The position numbers and the translations under genes are program-made. Positions 28,933-41,402 of a stretch of 64,000 nucleotides of DNA are shown here, piece after piece. The notes beneath the pieces are model-generated. The model was not told the DNA's origin and did no database searches. It worked only from the letters and a program-made list of their open reading frames with translations. The stretch comes from Rhopalosiphum padi (taxonomy: Eukaryota > Arthropoda > Insecta > Hemiptera > Aphididae). How positions within the stretch are numbered: the first letter of the stretch is position 1; every line of letters begins with the position of its first letter. The stretch lies in assembly GCF_020882245.1 (NCBI RefSeq), contig NC_083598.1, positions 82,899,714 through 82,963,713 on the forward strand, written 5' to 3'.

Positions 28933-31900
28933 TTCATTTATGTTATACTTTATTTTTTTAAACATTTTTAATTTCTTTCTAAAACTAAAAAGTATTTTGA
29001 ATAGATTAAAAAAAAAATCAAGTTGAATGATAAATATTTTGTCCGTTTTATATCAATGGAATATACAACATATTATTGATTTGTATGTTAATTTTATGTA
29101 TGTTGACTAATAAACATGGATATTGTATTTGTCTAAATTATTATTGATTATTTATTATGAATGTTATGTTTTAACTTAAACATTACATAAGTAAAAATAG
29201 TTTAACTTTATCAACTAATATAGTAATATTATGATATATTATAACTATTGATTAAATGTACATACTAAATATTGTTTAATGCATATAATACATGCACAAA
29301 ATTATCTATATCTTAAATAACATTAAAATAAAATAAAAATACATTGAATGTACTTTAAATTGCTAAAAACAGGATTTCCCTTTGTAATAAAAATATAAGT
29401 GTGCATGGGTATTTGAAAAAATACAAATTTTTTTATTTCAATATTATATTAACTATTATTATTTTACGATTCAGTTACATTTGTAATGTATAATTTTTCA
29501 TCAACAAAAATGATCAAATTTTAAATTGCATTTATTTAATTTTATTTGCTTATTAAGACAAAAAATTCTTAAATTATGTTTAATGTAGGGTTTTGCCACA
29601 TTACACCTCTTAATTTTGTTTTACGGTCTGAAACAGTATTGAAAATGAAAAATGTATGAGTTAGTTTAATGTGACTTTTCATTCCTCCTGGAATCTAAAA
29701 GGTAAACAAATATTGTAAAGGTACTTCTTTCACGAAATTAAAGCAAGTATCTTATATCACTGAATACAGACAAAGTGTATGCACACAGAATAAATTTATT
29801 TTGTGGTATGCATAAGAACATTTTTTATACTATTAACATTAGTTTTATCAATTATTATTATTTTAAAGAATACATTTTGTAGTTCAAAATAATTGATTTG
29901 TCGGTTATAATTATTTATTAATTCAAAATAATATACCGAAGTACTAAAATTTAAAAAGGTAAACAAGTGAATATCGCTTTGCTGTATAATAGGTGTTGAG
30001 TGGATCACTTTAATAAGTGTTAAATTTGAATTAAATAATTCATCTTTATACAATTTAATTGAAAAATGATTCTAAGCGTAGATTGTCTACCTGTATCTGT
30101 AGTTTATTTCATGATATTGTTTTTAAAGTAATTTATTTTACTATTGTACCAATATGGCAACATGGCTATATTAATATTGGAAAAGGTTGATTTAATTTTG
30201 AAAATATTGCATTCATTATATTAACCAATATTTTTATATTACACTTTACTCTAATACTTTGTGAAAAAAATCATCATTCATGGTGACAATGTACAATAAA
30301 AAAGTAATAGCCTAAACTCATATGCATAGGTATTTTGAAGATATTGAATTACAATCAAATAACTAACATTGTTATTCTTCCTTTAATATGTAATTTCATC
30401 CTAATTACTTAATTACAACATCAAATGTTAAAAACAAAAAATTATGACAGTATATTTTTTAGATTTATCTTCTAGGTTAGAAGCATACTTAAAATGAATT
30501 ATGATGACGTAACTTGGAAAATTTTTATGATAAAACTATTACAAGAAAAATTTATCGGAGATTTATTATTTGTATAATGTATACCAAACTATAAATCAAC
30601 AAATTATACATTTTATTGATAAATATATATCATATTATACTTACCTACGTTCTAATGCGTAATTGACTTCAAAATATCAAATAGTTACATACACTGGGCA
30701 ATTACTAATTACCACCCCTACTCCCTAGTATTGAAATTAGCACTTAGCTTTATAATTTATGGCATTGTAATAATTGTAGACTAACTGGAAAAATAAAAGG
30801 TTTGAACACCCTACTAAAAAGTATACTCTTTTCATTAGAATTTCGTCAGTGGCTACGTATATTATAATATTATATAATATATACTTTAACTACATAGGTA
30901 TATAGATATAGTACAGACATTAAACGTATAGTATTAATTCAATTAAAGTTTGAATAATTATTAATATTTTAGATAAATATTACATAATAATAATTGTTTA
31001 ATTGATTTATAAAAACAATTTTAACGTAAATCTAGGTACCTCGGACAAATTATCATTTTTTCTCGTGTACATATAAATTAAATTTCACCACCAGACAGTG
31101 TATCAATCATTTTTGATTCGTCTGTTACCTATACATCAAAACTAAATATTAATGTTGTTGGTAGGTACGTACGGTACCTACACTATATAAGAGAAAAAAA
31201 TTAAATTTGTGTGACATAGTTAAACCTATGTAGTTTGTCTATATATACACTCAATAGGTACTAACACTCAACATAGAAGCATAGGAGTCATTCGTTATAG
31301 AACATATTCAATAGGTATATCAGGTATAAGTGTATGACATGTAATAAATGTCTATCTCAATATAACTTTTAACTTACAGTCTACAGTTTATACCTACTAT
31401 AGCCACAATAGTATTATACTTATCAAACTTTGTTAATTTTTGTACACATCTTAACGTCCAACAATCGTTTTAAAGAAGTATTACGAGCTGAGCCAAGCTT
31501 GTCAATTCATAGTCATTCGATGAATTTATTTATTTTTAGATTCTAAGCCAAGAGTTGAACGTACTGATTTTACAATGATGAATGTTTTTAATATTTTTTT
31601 GCTTATTTTTGTGTCAGAAGATCTCTGATCATTAACTTCAAGGTAGGATTCTGGTAGAAAATTTGAAATAGTTTATACGTTGGTGAGTCAAAAGTTATAA
31701 GTAGAAAATATGTCCCAATAACATTTGAGTAAAATAAATTACTTATTAAAAATGTAATTCATGTAAAGCATTTATTTTTATTTGAATTTAAATTGGTTGG
31801 TGTTTTGAATATTTCAAGGAGAATATAAATAAATATGTAATTATTTCAATGAAATTTTTAGTTGTGTCACCTGCTGACACTGTTGTTATCTCATTTGTGT

Positions 31901-32057
31901 CTTTTGATCCAGTGATAATGTTTTTCCTTTGAGTTTAAAATAAAAAAAAAATCAGGACACTTCTTATTGTTACATTTTATGTGCACATTTTTATAAAAAA
32001 AAAAATTATGATGTTTTATGAATTTGGTATACATAGGTATTTTACATACGGTTGAAA
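28933..32057. other. 3.1-kb intergenic region GTPBP4 - ZMAT5
   Basis: It contains the GTPBP4 3' UTR, featureless AT-rich sequence, one copy of dispersed repeat family B (about 31540-31760), and the ZMAT5 upstream region. No supported gene. Confidence 0.5.
31540..31760. repeat. Dispersed repeat family B, copy 1
   Basis: It shares ordered blocks with 45130-45700 and 48770-49420: AGATTCTAAGCC (GATTCTGAGC in copy 2), TGATTTTACAATGATG, then CTTCAAGGTAGGATTCTGGT, AGAAAATTTGAA and TAGTTTATAC. It is diverged and non-coding. Confidence 0.6.
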
Positions 32058-35000
32058 ATGGTGAAGAAAATATTATGCGAATACTGTAATATAACATTTG
32101 CAGACAACTTATCAACCCGTAATCTACATTTCAACAGCAACTTGCACAAAAAGAACAGAAGAAATTACTTTTCGTTGTATAAAGGTACATACAGTTTTAA
32201 TAAGTGCATGAATGTATACATTTTCAATGTTAAAGTATATTTTCAGACGCTATAACATTATTTCTCGAGGAACGTCAAAAACAACCGTGTCGACGATTTA
32301 GAACTACTGGACATTGCCAATACGGTTCCAACTGTAATTATTCTCATTACACCTTTGAACAATTAATTAATCTAATCAATCAAGGTAATTTTTATTTTAT
32401 ATTTTACTTGATTCATTTATTTTATATTAGTACAACGATAAAGCATGGTTTTCAATTAACTATTACTATGAATAAAGCCTATTGATTATATTTGCATTAT
32501 AAAAAATATATCTGTCTTTTATTAGGTAGTGGGTGGCATTATGAAAGTAAATATTAGCCTACTTTAACTATTAACTATTTACTGCATATAAATCATAATT
32601 TAAATTTACCCATTTATTCTCTATTATTTATTTACATTCATGTGTTTGTATTTGTATATATTCTATGTATGTGTAATTATTAATGTGTGTACACTTTTAT
32701 AAAACCAAATGGGTAATTTCAATATAGTATGTTGACTATTAAACGCTGGGTTATTATAGAAGTACCAAAAATCATGATTTCAATAATTACATATTTATTA
32801 TCATAATATTAAAATATAATTAACCAATAATTTCAACTATAAAACAATCAAGACTTTGGAGTGTATGAATACTTATCTGTTCAAAATCGAGCGTTTATGA
32901 AGTTATATGTGTGGTATACCAGCAAATGTGCCGACCCGTCTCGGACTCTGATTTAATATGCATTAAATTAATTTTCTTGAAAAATCTTGACAAATTGTTA
33001 ACAAATAAGTACAGAAAAAAAGTTTTATTTTGATTATTTTAATAAGCTGCTATAAAATAAAAGGTAATTAATAATTACGCTTTATATTTGGAAAAAGTCT
33101 ATCTTATATATAATTCTTATTTTTTTAATTACATAATCAATCAATCTACTTTTAATATTCATTCCACAACTACTTTTTGCATGCCTTTCTACTCATGTCA
33201 TATATTTTTAATGAGCTTTTAAGAAGTCGTATATTAAGAGGATATAGCAGTGTTGCTTTTGACTTTAATTTTAATTACAAATTTAACTTTGCTGTTTGTG
33301 CCTAGGTTTTGGATAAATAACTGCTATTGTACTATTTAATTTAAATACTTTATAATAATTTACTGTTCTTAATAAGAATATTATAGAAATAATTACTATT
33401 ATTTTTTTTTGTTTTGTTTATTGTAACATAATGTAATTTCATTACCCGGATGGGCATTAATAAATAAATAATAATATTAATTAAATGTTATTTTCATACA
33501 ATAGCTTCACTTATTTATTTCTGTTCTTAGATATATTTCGTATAATATATATTATTAAATCAAGTATATAAGTAAATTATTTATTATATTTTATTTGGAT
33601 GTCTCTTATATAGTTTTATAATATTAAAATATGTAGTTATTTGGTGGTATTTTGTAAATATTCTATAGTACCCGTGCAATATATTACAAATATCTTTTAT
33701 GAAATTTAAGGACTAATTTGTCTATTAGTCAAATTGGATCCCTTAAACAATCTATTCATTAATTTATGTTAATTTATAAAGATGTAGGTTAATTTTGAGA
33801 CTAAACATTTGTCAAATTATATTCAATGATATTGATTTTTAGTATATAATTTTATATGCTGTAAATGGTTTTTACCAACAAATTTTATACTCACCTATAT
33901 ATATATATATATATATATTGCATTTTATTTATCTTTAAATGTTTGGTACTTAGCTTATAAAATATACAACAAAGTAAACCAATAATACAAATCAAAATTA
34001 GTATCTATAATTAATATTTATGTCTAAATATTTATAAATGTTATATTAACTATGAAAATATAACCTAAAAAATTACTAAAAAAATTATTATGTAGTAAAA
34101 ATTTTATGTGTATATTATTTTATTAATAATATTTACTAAATTATACATTTTTTTTATATATGCACCATTTATAATTAGCCTAATGGCTCATCTTATTAAT
34201 TAAATAAATACATTTAATATTTTACTTGAAATTTATTTTAAAATTTCCATTGTAAAGCATGTATAAATTAAGTATATTTTTTATTTTTATTTAAAAACTA
34301 TTAATTTAGTTTAGATTTTATTATACATTTTGTATGGGATAGGAAGGGTAAACTGGTGGTCCTTAAGTCATGTTTTTAGTTGGCCTGTACTAACATTTTA
34401 AAAATATAAATTATTCAATACACTTAATGTCTTGATATCTTAACCAAGATTCAAGCTTAATATATAAAATAAATAAATGTATATTATTAAAAATATGATA
34501 TTTTTCATGAAAATAAAATATATTTATATATTTTTTTTTGTGGCTCGTAAAATTAGTTTTAGAAATATCCCTTCTAGTAAAATTGAATTGCCTGTTAATA
34601 TAAATATTATATTATATTATAATAATAGTTATTGTAAATTATAATTATTTTAATAAAATATAAATAAAATGCTATTAATTGTTGGAATATGGCTAATTAT
34701 TTTTTTTTATTTTATTCGCATTTCCTTATAGTTATCATTTATCAGGTATTCACATCTAATTGTACTCTTTGAAATAAAATTTACAGTATTAATAATCCAT
34801 TCCCCAGGAATTGTAACTATATGAATTACTTATAGTCAGATAGGTCATGGACGTATGGTGGGGAATTGAGGGATGGATCCCTCCATGACTTTTTTTTTAT
34901 ATATATAATATATATACTTTATAATGAGTAAAAATGATAATCTTATGTTATCAATTTTTTTTTACAAAAATTAGTTAGTTTTTTAGGGTATATATATCCC

Positions 35001-36895
35001 CTCCCCAATGAAAATTCCTGTCTACACCAATGACTACTGAGATAGGTGATAGTTGGTTTATTATAGAGTATCTTGCAACAGGGTAGTCACTCGTTTCTAA
35101 AATCCATCTACCCCAAAGGTTTAAAGGATAATTGTTCCAAAGATTGACTTGGTGATGCCACTGCCCATCACTGGTATAGGATGTCCGTACAATAGAAAAA
35201 CAAAAAGCTTATATATAAAATAAAGCCTATATTTAAAAATAATAATATTCACTATTCAAATTCACTTTAGTGATTATCAATATTCAAATTATTTAAAACA
35301 AAACCCAGGCATTTCTTATAAAATTAAATAGATTTTTCTTGTTCATCACTAATTCTATATAAGTGTGTTTATATTATTAAATTCACCTTGTCTCTTAAAC
35401 TTAACTAGGTACTGGTGTTCACTTGAACATAGAATAATTTATTTCTGATGTGTTATACATAGGCGCTGCCAGGAATTTTATCAGGGGGGTGCATCGTGCA
35501 AGTGGATATACGCTAATTTCTGAATAATGCTTATATACATAATAATAATAATAATTAAATACGTAATATAATATAATATTATAATGTAGATAATTATGCA
35601 AAATAAAATAGTTTCAATACCATTCAATTTTTTTAAATTTAATTTAATTTTTTGTAAAGCCACAGGGGTGCAAGTGCACCCCCTTGTGGCGCACATGGTG
35701 TTATATATTATGTATATTATACAAAAATATTCTAGTAACTGTCAAATTAAAGTCAATATTTTTTTTATACACTTGTTTTCATAATTATATATTTCTTTTT
35801 TTTATGTGTAACTGGTATTTTCTTTAAGTAAATTGTAAAGTCAAAAATTACTATGTTTTTAATTTTCATACAACTCAAATATTTGAATATATTATAAATA
35901 ATAAAAAAAATAATAATAATAATATATTCACTCTAAAATTCTTAGCTATGATTTTATGAATATTGTTTGTGAGGAACTTGTTATTAATAAAATATTTAGA
36001 TTATTATTTGTAATTTGAGGAAGCAGAAATTTGTTTCCTGTAACCTTGTTTTATTTGGAGGATGTTAACAAAGATTATGTTATCTCTTTCTCACACGAAA
36101 AACCTAGCATCAATTGTTTGAAATTGTTTAAATTAAAAATTTACATAAAAATTATATAATAATTTTTGTAGCATCTTATAGTATTTTATTTTATTATATA
36201 AAAATATTTCACAATAAAAATTATTTTTAGATGTATACTATTTTTTTATTAGTTCAAAATAATATATGTTGTTAAAAATATAATGATTAAAAAAAAATTC
36301 ATAATATTATGCTTTCCAAAATATTATTTTAATTTTAAGTGTTTAACATTTAAAATAACATTGTAATACATAAAATATCTTTGTAAACAGTATTTGTTAT
36401 GTCCTATAAATCATATATGTAACAAATATAAAAAAAAATTGTCTTTATATGGCATGTTCTCAAGATAAATATTGGGGTAATTCCAGAACACCCGCTGTAA
36501 CAATTAATATTATTTTTTTATTTTAATTAATATTTCTAATTTACATTGAATAAATATTAATAATTATTAAATATTTTTTCTTTCAGAAAACAAAAAAAAG
36601 ATTTGTAAACAAGTGGAAAACATTAATTCAATTCCAACAATTGATTCTTGGTTAATAAAGTATCAACAGAATTTATTCACTAAAACCACAAGCAGTGAAA
36701 CAAATACCAAAAACTTACAATTAAATTATCAATATAGAAATTTACCATCCTTAGCTCCAATTGCTGATTTCGATAAACTAAAGAGTATAACTCTGAACAC
36801 TTGGTCGTGAGTGTCATTTTAACTAACAATTGGTGCAACATCATAACCAATTAATGCTCTTTATTATTTGATTACTCAGGAGTTTCCAAGGATGA
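32058..36895 (+). CDS. ZMAT5: ZMAT5 / U11-U12 20K minor-spliceosome zinc-finger protein
   Basis: Exons 32058-32184, 32247-32384 and 36587-36806, plus a probable small terminal exon 36880-36895. A U1C/matrin-type C2H2 finger (C7, C10, H24, H30) is followed by a perfect CCCH finger C57-x8-C66-x5-C72-x3-H76 (CRRFRTTGHCQYGSNCNYSH). Human ZMAT5 has the same pair in 170 residues and is a subunit of the U11/U12 di-snRNP that recognises U12-type introns. If the last intron (36807-36879; GTGAGT donor, CTCAG acceptor, TAACTAAC branch-like site) is spliced, the protein has 166 residues ending TWSSFQG. If retained, it stops at TGA 36808-36810 with 162 residues. The spliced stop overlaps the TBPL1 ATG. 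Intron 2 is 4.2 kb and carries two hAT-type insertions. Confidence 0.9.
33400..33490 (+). mobile_element. LINE 3'-end fragment
   Basis: The block ATGTAATTTCATTACC, then GGATGGGCATTAATAAATAAATAATAATA, resembles the 3' UTR and A-rich short-repeat tail of a non-LTR retrotransposon on the plus strand. No coding part is left. It lies in ZMAT5 intron 2. Confidence 0.4.
34838..35047. mobile_element. hAT-type MITE in ZMAT5 intron 2 (first)
   Basis: A putative element 34846-35039, flanked by identical 8-mers AGATAGGT at 34838-34845 and 35040-35047. The left end is CATGGACGTATGGTGGGG; the complement of the right end contains CATTGGTGTAGACAGG and a G-rich run. Inverted-repeat similarity is weak, so the exact right edge is uncertain. 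Confidence 0.5.
35450..35705. mobile_element. hAT-type MITE in ZMAT5 intron 2 (second)
   Basis: A 240-bp element (35458-35697) with exact 8-bp duplications GTGTTATA (35450-35457 and 35698-35705). The left end is CATAGGCGCTGCC; the complement of the right end is CATGTGCGCCAC. A G-run follows inside the left end and C-runs precede the right. It resembles the 19116-19414 element in terminus and layout. Confidence 0.85.
36807..36879 (+). other. 73-bp intron joining ZMAT5 to the TBPL1 exon
   Basis: Donor GTGAGT at 36807, TAACTAAC at about 36824, and a T-rich tract ending ATTACTCAG at 36879. Its length matches GTPBP4 introns (60-110 bp). Splicing attaches the TBPL1-coding exon to the ZMAT5 message. 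Confidence 0.7.
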
Positions 36896-37794
36896 CCTCT
36901 ATAGTTCATCAAAAAAACGGAACAGACTTAAACAACTCAATTTCTTCATCTACATTGAATTCTAATTCCGATATGATCTTCTACAAGTCTGAGTTTCATG
37001 GGCAGTCTGAGAACAATGCTCTACCAAATAAACCAGTTCAAGACTGTTTGACTGATAATCCTAATCTAAATATTTCTATTAGTAATGTAGTAACAAACTT
37101 CAGTTTAAAATCACATTTAAACCTACGATACTTAGCTCTAAATGGTAGTAATATAGAATACAGACGTGAAAATGGGATGTTAACAATGAAACTACGCAAA
37201 CCAAATGCCACAGCCACCATATGGTCTAGTGGAAAAATTGCTTGTACTGGTTCTACATCTGAAACTCATGCTAAAATTGCGTCCAGACGTTTTGCTAGAA
37301 TCATTCAAAAACTTGGTTATCATAATGCTAAATTTAGCAGTTATAGGATTGTCAATGTTCTTGGATCATGTTCATTACCATTTCCGATCAAAGTCATACA
37401 GTTTTCGGAAAAGTATAAAACAATTGCTCAGTATGAACCCGAGTTACATCCTGGTGTTACTTTTAAGATCAAAGAATTAAAAGCTACATTGAAAATATTT
37501 TCAACAGGCAGTATTACAGTAACTGCTCCCAGTGTAGGCAATGTTTACCAGGCAATCGAGCAAATTTATCCCATGGTATATCCATTTCGTCGCGAGAAAA
37601 CCGCAGAAGATGAAAGAGTAATACGCAAATTAATGACAAAAAAACGAAATTTCACTGAAATTGATGAAAATGTATCAATTTATAACTCGGAAAACAGTGT
37701 AACAAAACGAAATTGTGATGGATTAGCCATTGGCATAGTAAAAGTTGAAAACAATTTAGAAAATATTAAACAAGAATATGAAAATGATCTCTGA
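36892..37794 (+). CDS. TBPL1: TBP-like factor TBPL1 / TRF2
   Basis: A single-exon 300-residue ORF. Residues about 59-232 form the bipartite TBP saddle in its TBPL1 form: LNLRYLALNG, MKLRKPNATATIWSSGKI (99-116), YEPELHPGV, and ATLKIFSTGSITVTAPSV. The DNA-contacting phenylalanines of TBP are not conserved, as in other TRF2 proteins, which bind TFIIA but not TATA boxes and serve TATA-less promoters (histone H1, ribosomal protein genes). An N-terminal Ser/Asn-rich extension and a roughly 65-residue C-terminal tail with two psi-K-x-E motifs (VKVE, IKQE) flank the core. The chosen ATG lies just after a splice acceptor (36879) shared with ZMAT5; the frame is also open upstream to that acceptor but has no earlier ATG there. 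The start context has A at -3. Confidence 0.93.
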   Translation: MTSIVHQKNGTDLNNSISSSTLNSNSDMIFYKSEFHGQSENNALPNKPVQDCLTDNPNLNISISNVVTNFSLKSHLNLRYLALNGSNIEYRRENGMLTMKLRKPNATATIWSSGKIACTGSTSETHAKIASRRFARIIQKLGYHNAKFSSYRIVNVLGSCSLPFPIKVIQFSEKYKTIAQYEPELHPGVTFKIKELKATLKIFSTGSITVTAPSVGNVYQAIEQIYPMVYPFRREKTAEDERVIRKLMTKKRNFTEIDENVSIYNSENSVTKRNCDGLAIGIVKVENNLENIKQEYENDL

Positions 37795-40700
37795 AAAATA
37801 TTTCAGTTACCCAAACTGAACACCACTTACAGTTTAGCACATAACAGCAGAATTTTTTTTATAATTTTTGTCAAGTCTTAAATGTTTAAAAATAAATCAT
37901 AACTTAAAATGGAATTATTAATATTTTTAAAATGATCATTATGATAAATGTACAAAAATTAATTTTTTTTTAGCATTTTACTTTAGTTGTAAGCTAATAC
38001 AATCTAGATAACTAGTCTTTGTGTTTTACAAAATGTACATGTATACATGTAATATTTATATTATATCTATATATATTTTTTTTGTGTGTTAATGTTCCTC
38101 GTTAGTTACAAAAATAATTTTGCTTTTAAGCTTTTTCCTCATAATATTATTATTTTTTTTTTGTTCCATTAGTTATATATAAAAAAAAAACATTTTTATG
38201 AAGTTTCCAAATAATTTCTCATGAATTTTAGTATGAACAGCAGTAATAAAAGCAATAATAATAATTTTAATGTTAATTTTTTTTTTTTTAATGAGTAAAT
38301 AAGAAAAATGTGTTGCTTTTTAAATTATTGGTGCATTGGTTATTATTTTACCTAAAAAATTCATTTCTTCGGGAAATTAACAAAGTAATTTCATTATCAT
38401 ATTTATGTTTTTCATGCGTATGTGCGATAGTTATGATTATTTTTAGTTGATAAATAAATAATTATAGGTTTTATTTTGTTCTGCTTATTATATTAAATTA
38501 AAATAATAAAAATAAATTCTTGTGATCTATAAAAGTGTTCCAGTTTTTTAATATACGCCTATTTTATATCCTACCCGATTCCTTTATCGGAAATTTAAAA
38601 TTTAATTCAAGTTCAAGACTTCAAGAGCACTATGTGAATACCAGAGAGGTTCATAAGGGATATGAAAGTGTTAAAATCTTAAAATCCATATCAATCAATC
38701 AACTATTTTTACATCATTAATGATATTATATTGAGTTTTATTTTTTAACTAGGAACATGGACTATCTTAGACACGTTATTATGTATAATATGTATAGGTA
38801 CCTAGGAATAAAACCCAGCATGTGGTATGTTTATACGTTTGTGATAATCATAGCCCAAAATTATTAATTATAATAATCATTAATTCTGGAAACATAAGCC
38901 AGGATCAGGATTAGTGTACTTATCTATGATCAGGAACATGATAAAGTAAATAGGTATAGGTATGTCACTATGTCAGCAAGACAGCATTTCAAGGAGTCAT
39001 GAATCATGATAATGATTTAAGATGTAACTTGAATCATGCTCGTGATACGTTTGCAGCAGTGATAGTGTTACTGTTGTAGGTAAGAGGTAATATATTTTAA
39101 CCTTTGGGCTATGATGTAGAGAAGATATTATTCAATATTCTGTGATATTATCTTCTCTTCACGCGATTTCACCAAACCGTTATCAAAAGTTATAGTCATT
39201 AAAAAAAAAGATTAAAACTATGGTAATAAGCATTAACTAGATATATCTTAGACCGTGGTAATAATAGGTACCTAATATAACCGCATAAGTAAAATTTATA
39301 AAACTAACCAATGAAAAACGGTGAAATGTCAACGTCACAGTAAATTACTGGGAGGAGGGTAAATGCGGGATTTTGTTCAAAACCGGTATATTACTGACAT
39401 ACCCATTTCATTTATCATGGCCAACAGGCAACAAGATCTATAAGGTATATTATACATAGATTTATAGATGTATTTTTATAAATATCTACGTCTTAATTTT
39501 TTAAATACTCAAGTATTTCCATCACGATTATAATTAAATCAGTAAGTACGAAATTCAGTCTTTACTAGTCTTCAGACTTCAATATACCTACACTACACAC
39601 TGTTATGACAAGATGTTTGACATAATATTATATACTTATGGTTGACATGTGTCATGTTTAAATCCCGATATTGCGATCATTGAAAAATTATAATTCATTG
39701 TGAAAGGTGACACATTATAGTAGGTATTTAATGAAAAACTTAATAATTTAATATAAATACATTGCTTTTTATTAGGTAACTTTTATTTATTTGTTGTTTA
39801 TAGAAATAAATCTATAGAAATTTACTGTTATGGTGATGTTATTACTTATTTGTTTAACTAACTTTAAAATAATACAATTACCTATCTATTATAGTAGGTA
39901 CCTTAAAAATGATAAACATTGTAGAATAAAAAAGTAAAAATTTAGTTTTTTAGTTACGCACAATAGAGTACCTAGGTAGGACACTAGGACTATTAAATAT
40001 TCATTATTTAATAAAAAAATAAAAATTGGTATTAAAATTAAAATTAATTTAGTAAATTATAAAATTTAAAAGGAAATATTACCTATGTAATATAACATCA
40101 TTGAATTTTAAAGTTAAAAAGCTCAATAAATTAAATTAATCGGGATTCACCGCTATAGACAAAAAATATAGTGGCACCTCGCCATATTTGAGTAAACCTA
40201 TAATAGGTACGTCCTTCAATTTCAGTATAGTTTTTGAATGACATAATTTAACTATAATTTAATAATTTTTTTTTTGCTAATTTTAAGTGTCCAATATTTG
40301 TAACTAACCTATAGCCCATAGGTACAATGGTAATATTATGGGAGAAAATCACCGCTATACTCGTTGATATGTGCAAAAATATGTAAGAACTTCAAAAATC
40401 ACCTTCAACAATACTGTTGGGGTCATCTTTCTGCTGTCATTTTTCAAACTTAATGTTTAAAACAGCATTTTTATTGATGTACCGAATAAAATAAAATAAT
40501 CATCATTTCTATAAGTAGCATATATCGACTTTATTACGTTAGAAAAAATACAGTATATTATATTATTATTATATTATAAGTTACTGAATAATGAACAAAT
40601 GACTGCAGTAGTGTGTATTATCAGTAGCATAACCACAGCGCCGTCGTATACGTCATATGATTATAATAATTTTACGATACCTATACGACTTTTAGTATAA

Positions 40701-40979
40701 TCGTAATAATTCTGAAATTTTGCATATATATATTTAATATAAATTCCTTTATAATAGCAATAAGCGCTTAAATTTAGAATACATTTTCACTAACGGAAAT
40801 TTAAAAGTTTATAACTATTGTCGTAAATTCGTAACTTCGTTAAAATATAGGGGGTAGGAGGTACTCGTGTTAGAATTACGTAACTATTGTCTATTATCTA
40901 TTTTTCTCTATTAAGTATAAATATTATGGTCTTATAACAATTTGATTTTAAGTTTTTAACATTTTTAATACATTTTATA
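37795..40979. other. TBPL1 3' UTR and AT-rich intergenic DNA
   Basis: AT-rich, with T-runs and several AATAAA-type signals (for example near 37890). The sequence after 38.7 kb is rich in TAGGTACCTA-like strings. No supported gene. Confidence 0.45.
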
Positions 40980-41228
40980 ATGACATCAAAACGACTAAAA
41001 CAAGGTAATGGGACGGCTATAGATTCGACTTATATTACATTTAAAATTGTTTGTCTTTTTTATCTATTGAAAATAATAGTCAATAATGATCAATGCATTA
41101 AAAAAAGAGATTCTGATCGACGAATGAAATTAGTGGATAAATTTAAAACTTTACAAAGACAATTTATGGCGTTTATGAGATACAATGTTTATGTTATCAT
41201 TAAAGTATTTTTTAATTTGGTAGGTTGA
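40980..41228 (+). other. Uncertain 82-residue ORF
   Basis: It opens MTSKRLKQGNGTAIDSTYITF, is lysine-rich, and has a hydrophobic middle and a basic DRRMKLVDKFKTLQ stretch. I do not recognise it. It could be a first exon or a transposon relic. AT-rich codon use gives no support either way. Confidence 0.15.
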
Positions 41229-41402
41229 ACTATTTTTTTACCAAACACATTGCTTATATATTTTCTTATAGTGGGTTAGGGCGATTTCGTAGTTGTGAAA
41301 GATAACATTATGATATAATTTATGATATTTATGACTTTTTGAGATAGTTTTGATGTATTGGTCTGTATGAAATGTATGTTTGGGTACGTAGAAGATGCTG
41401 CA

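Noticed and set aside
35419..35784. Overlapping 60-71 residue ORFs on both strands
   Set aside because: They run through the ends of the hAT-type MITE 35458-35697 and are by-products of its inverted repeats.
36613..36810. ZMAT5 C-terminal frame as a separate 65-residue gene
   Set aside because: It starts at an in-frame GTG inside a well-supported third ZMAT5 exon with a matching splice acceptor at 36586.
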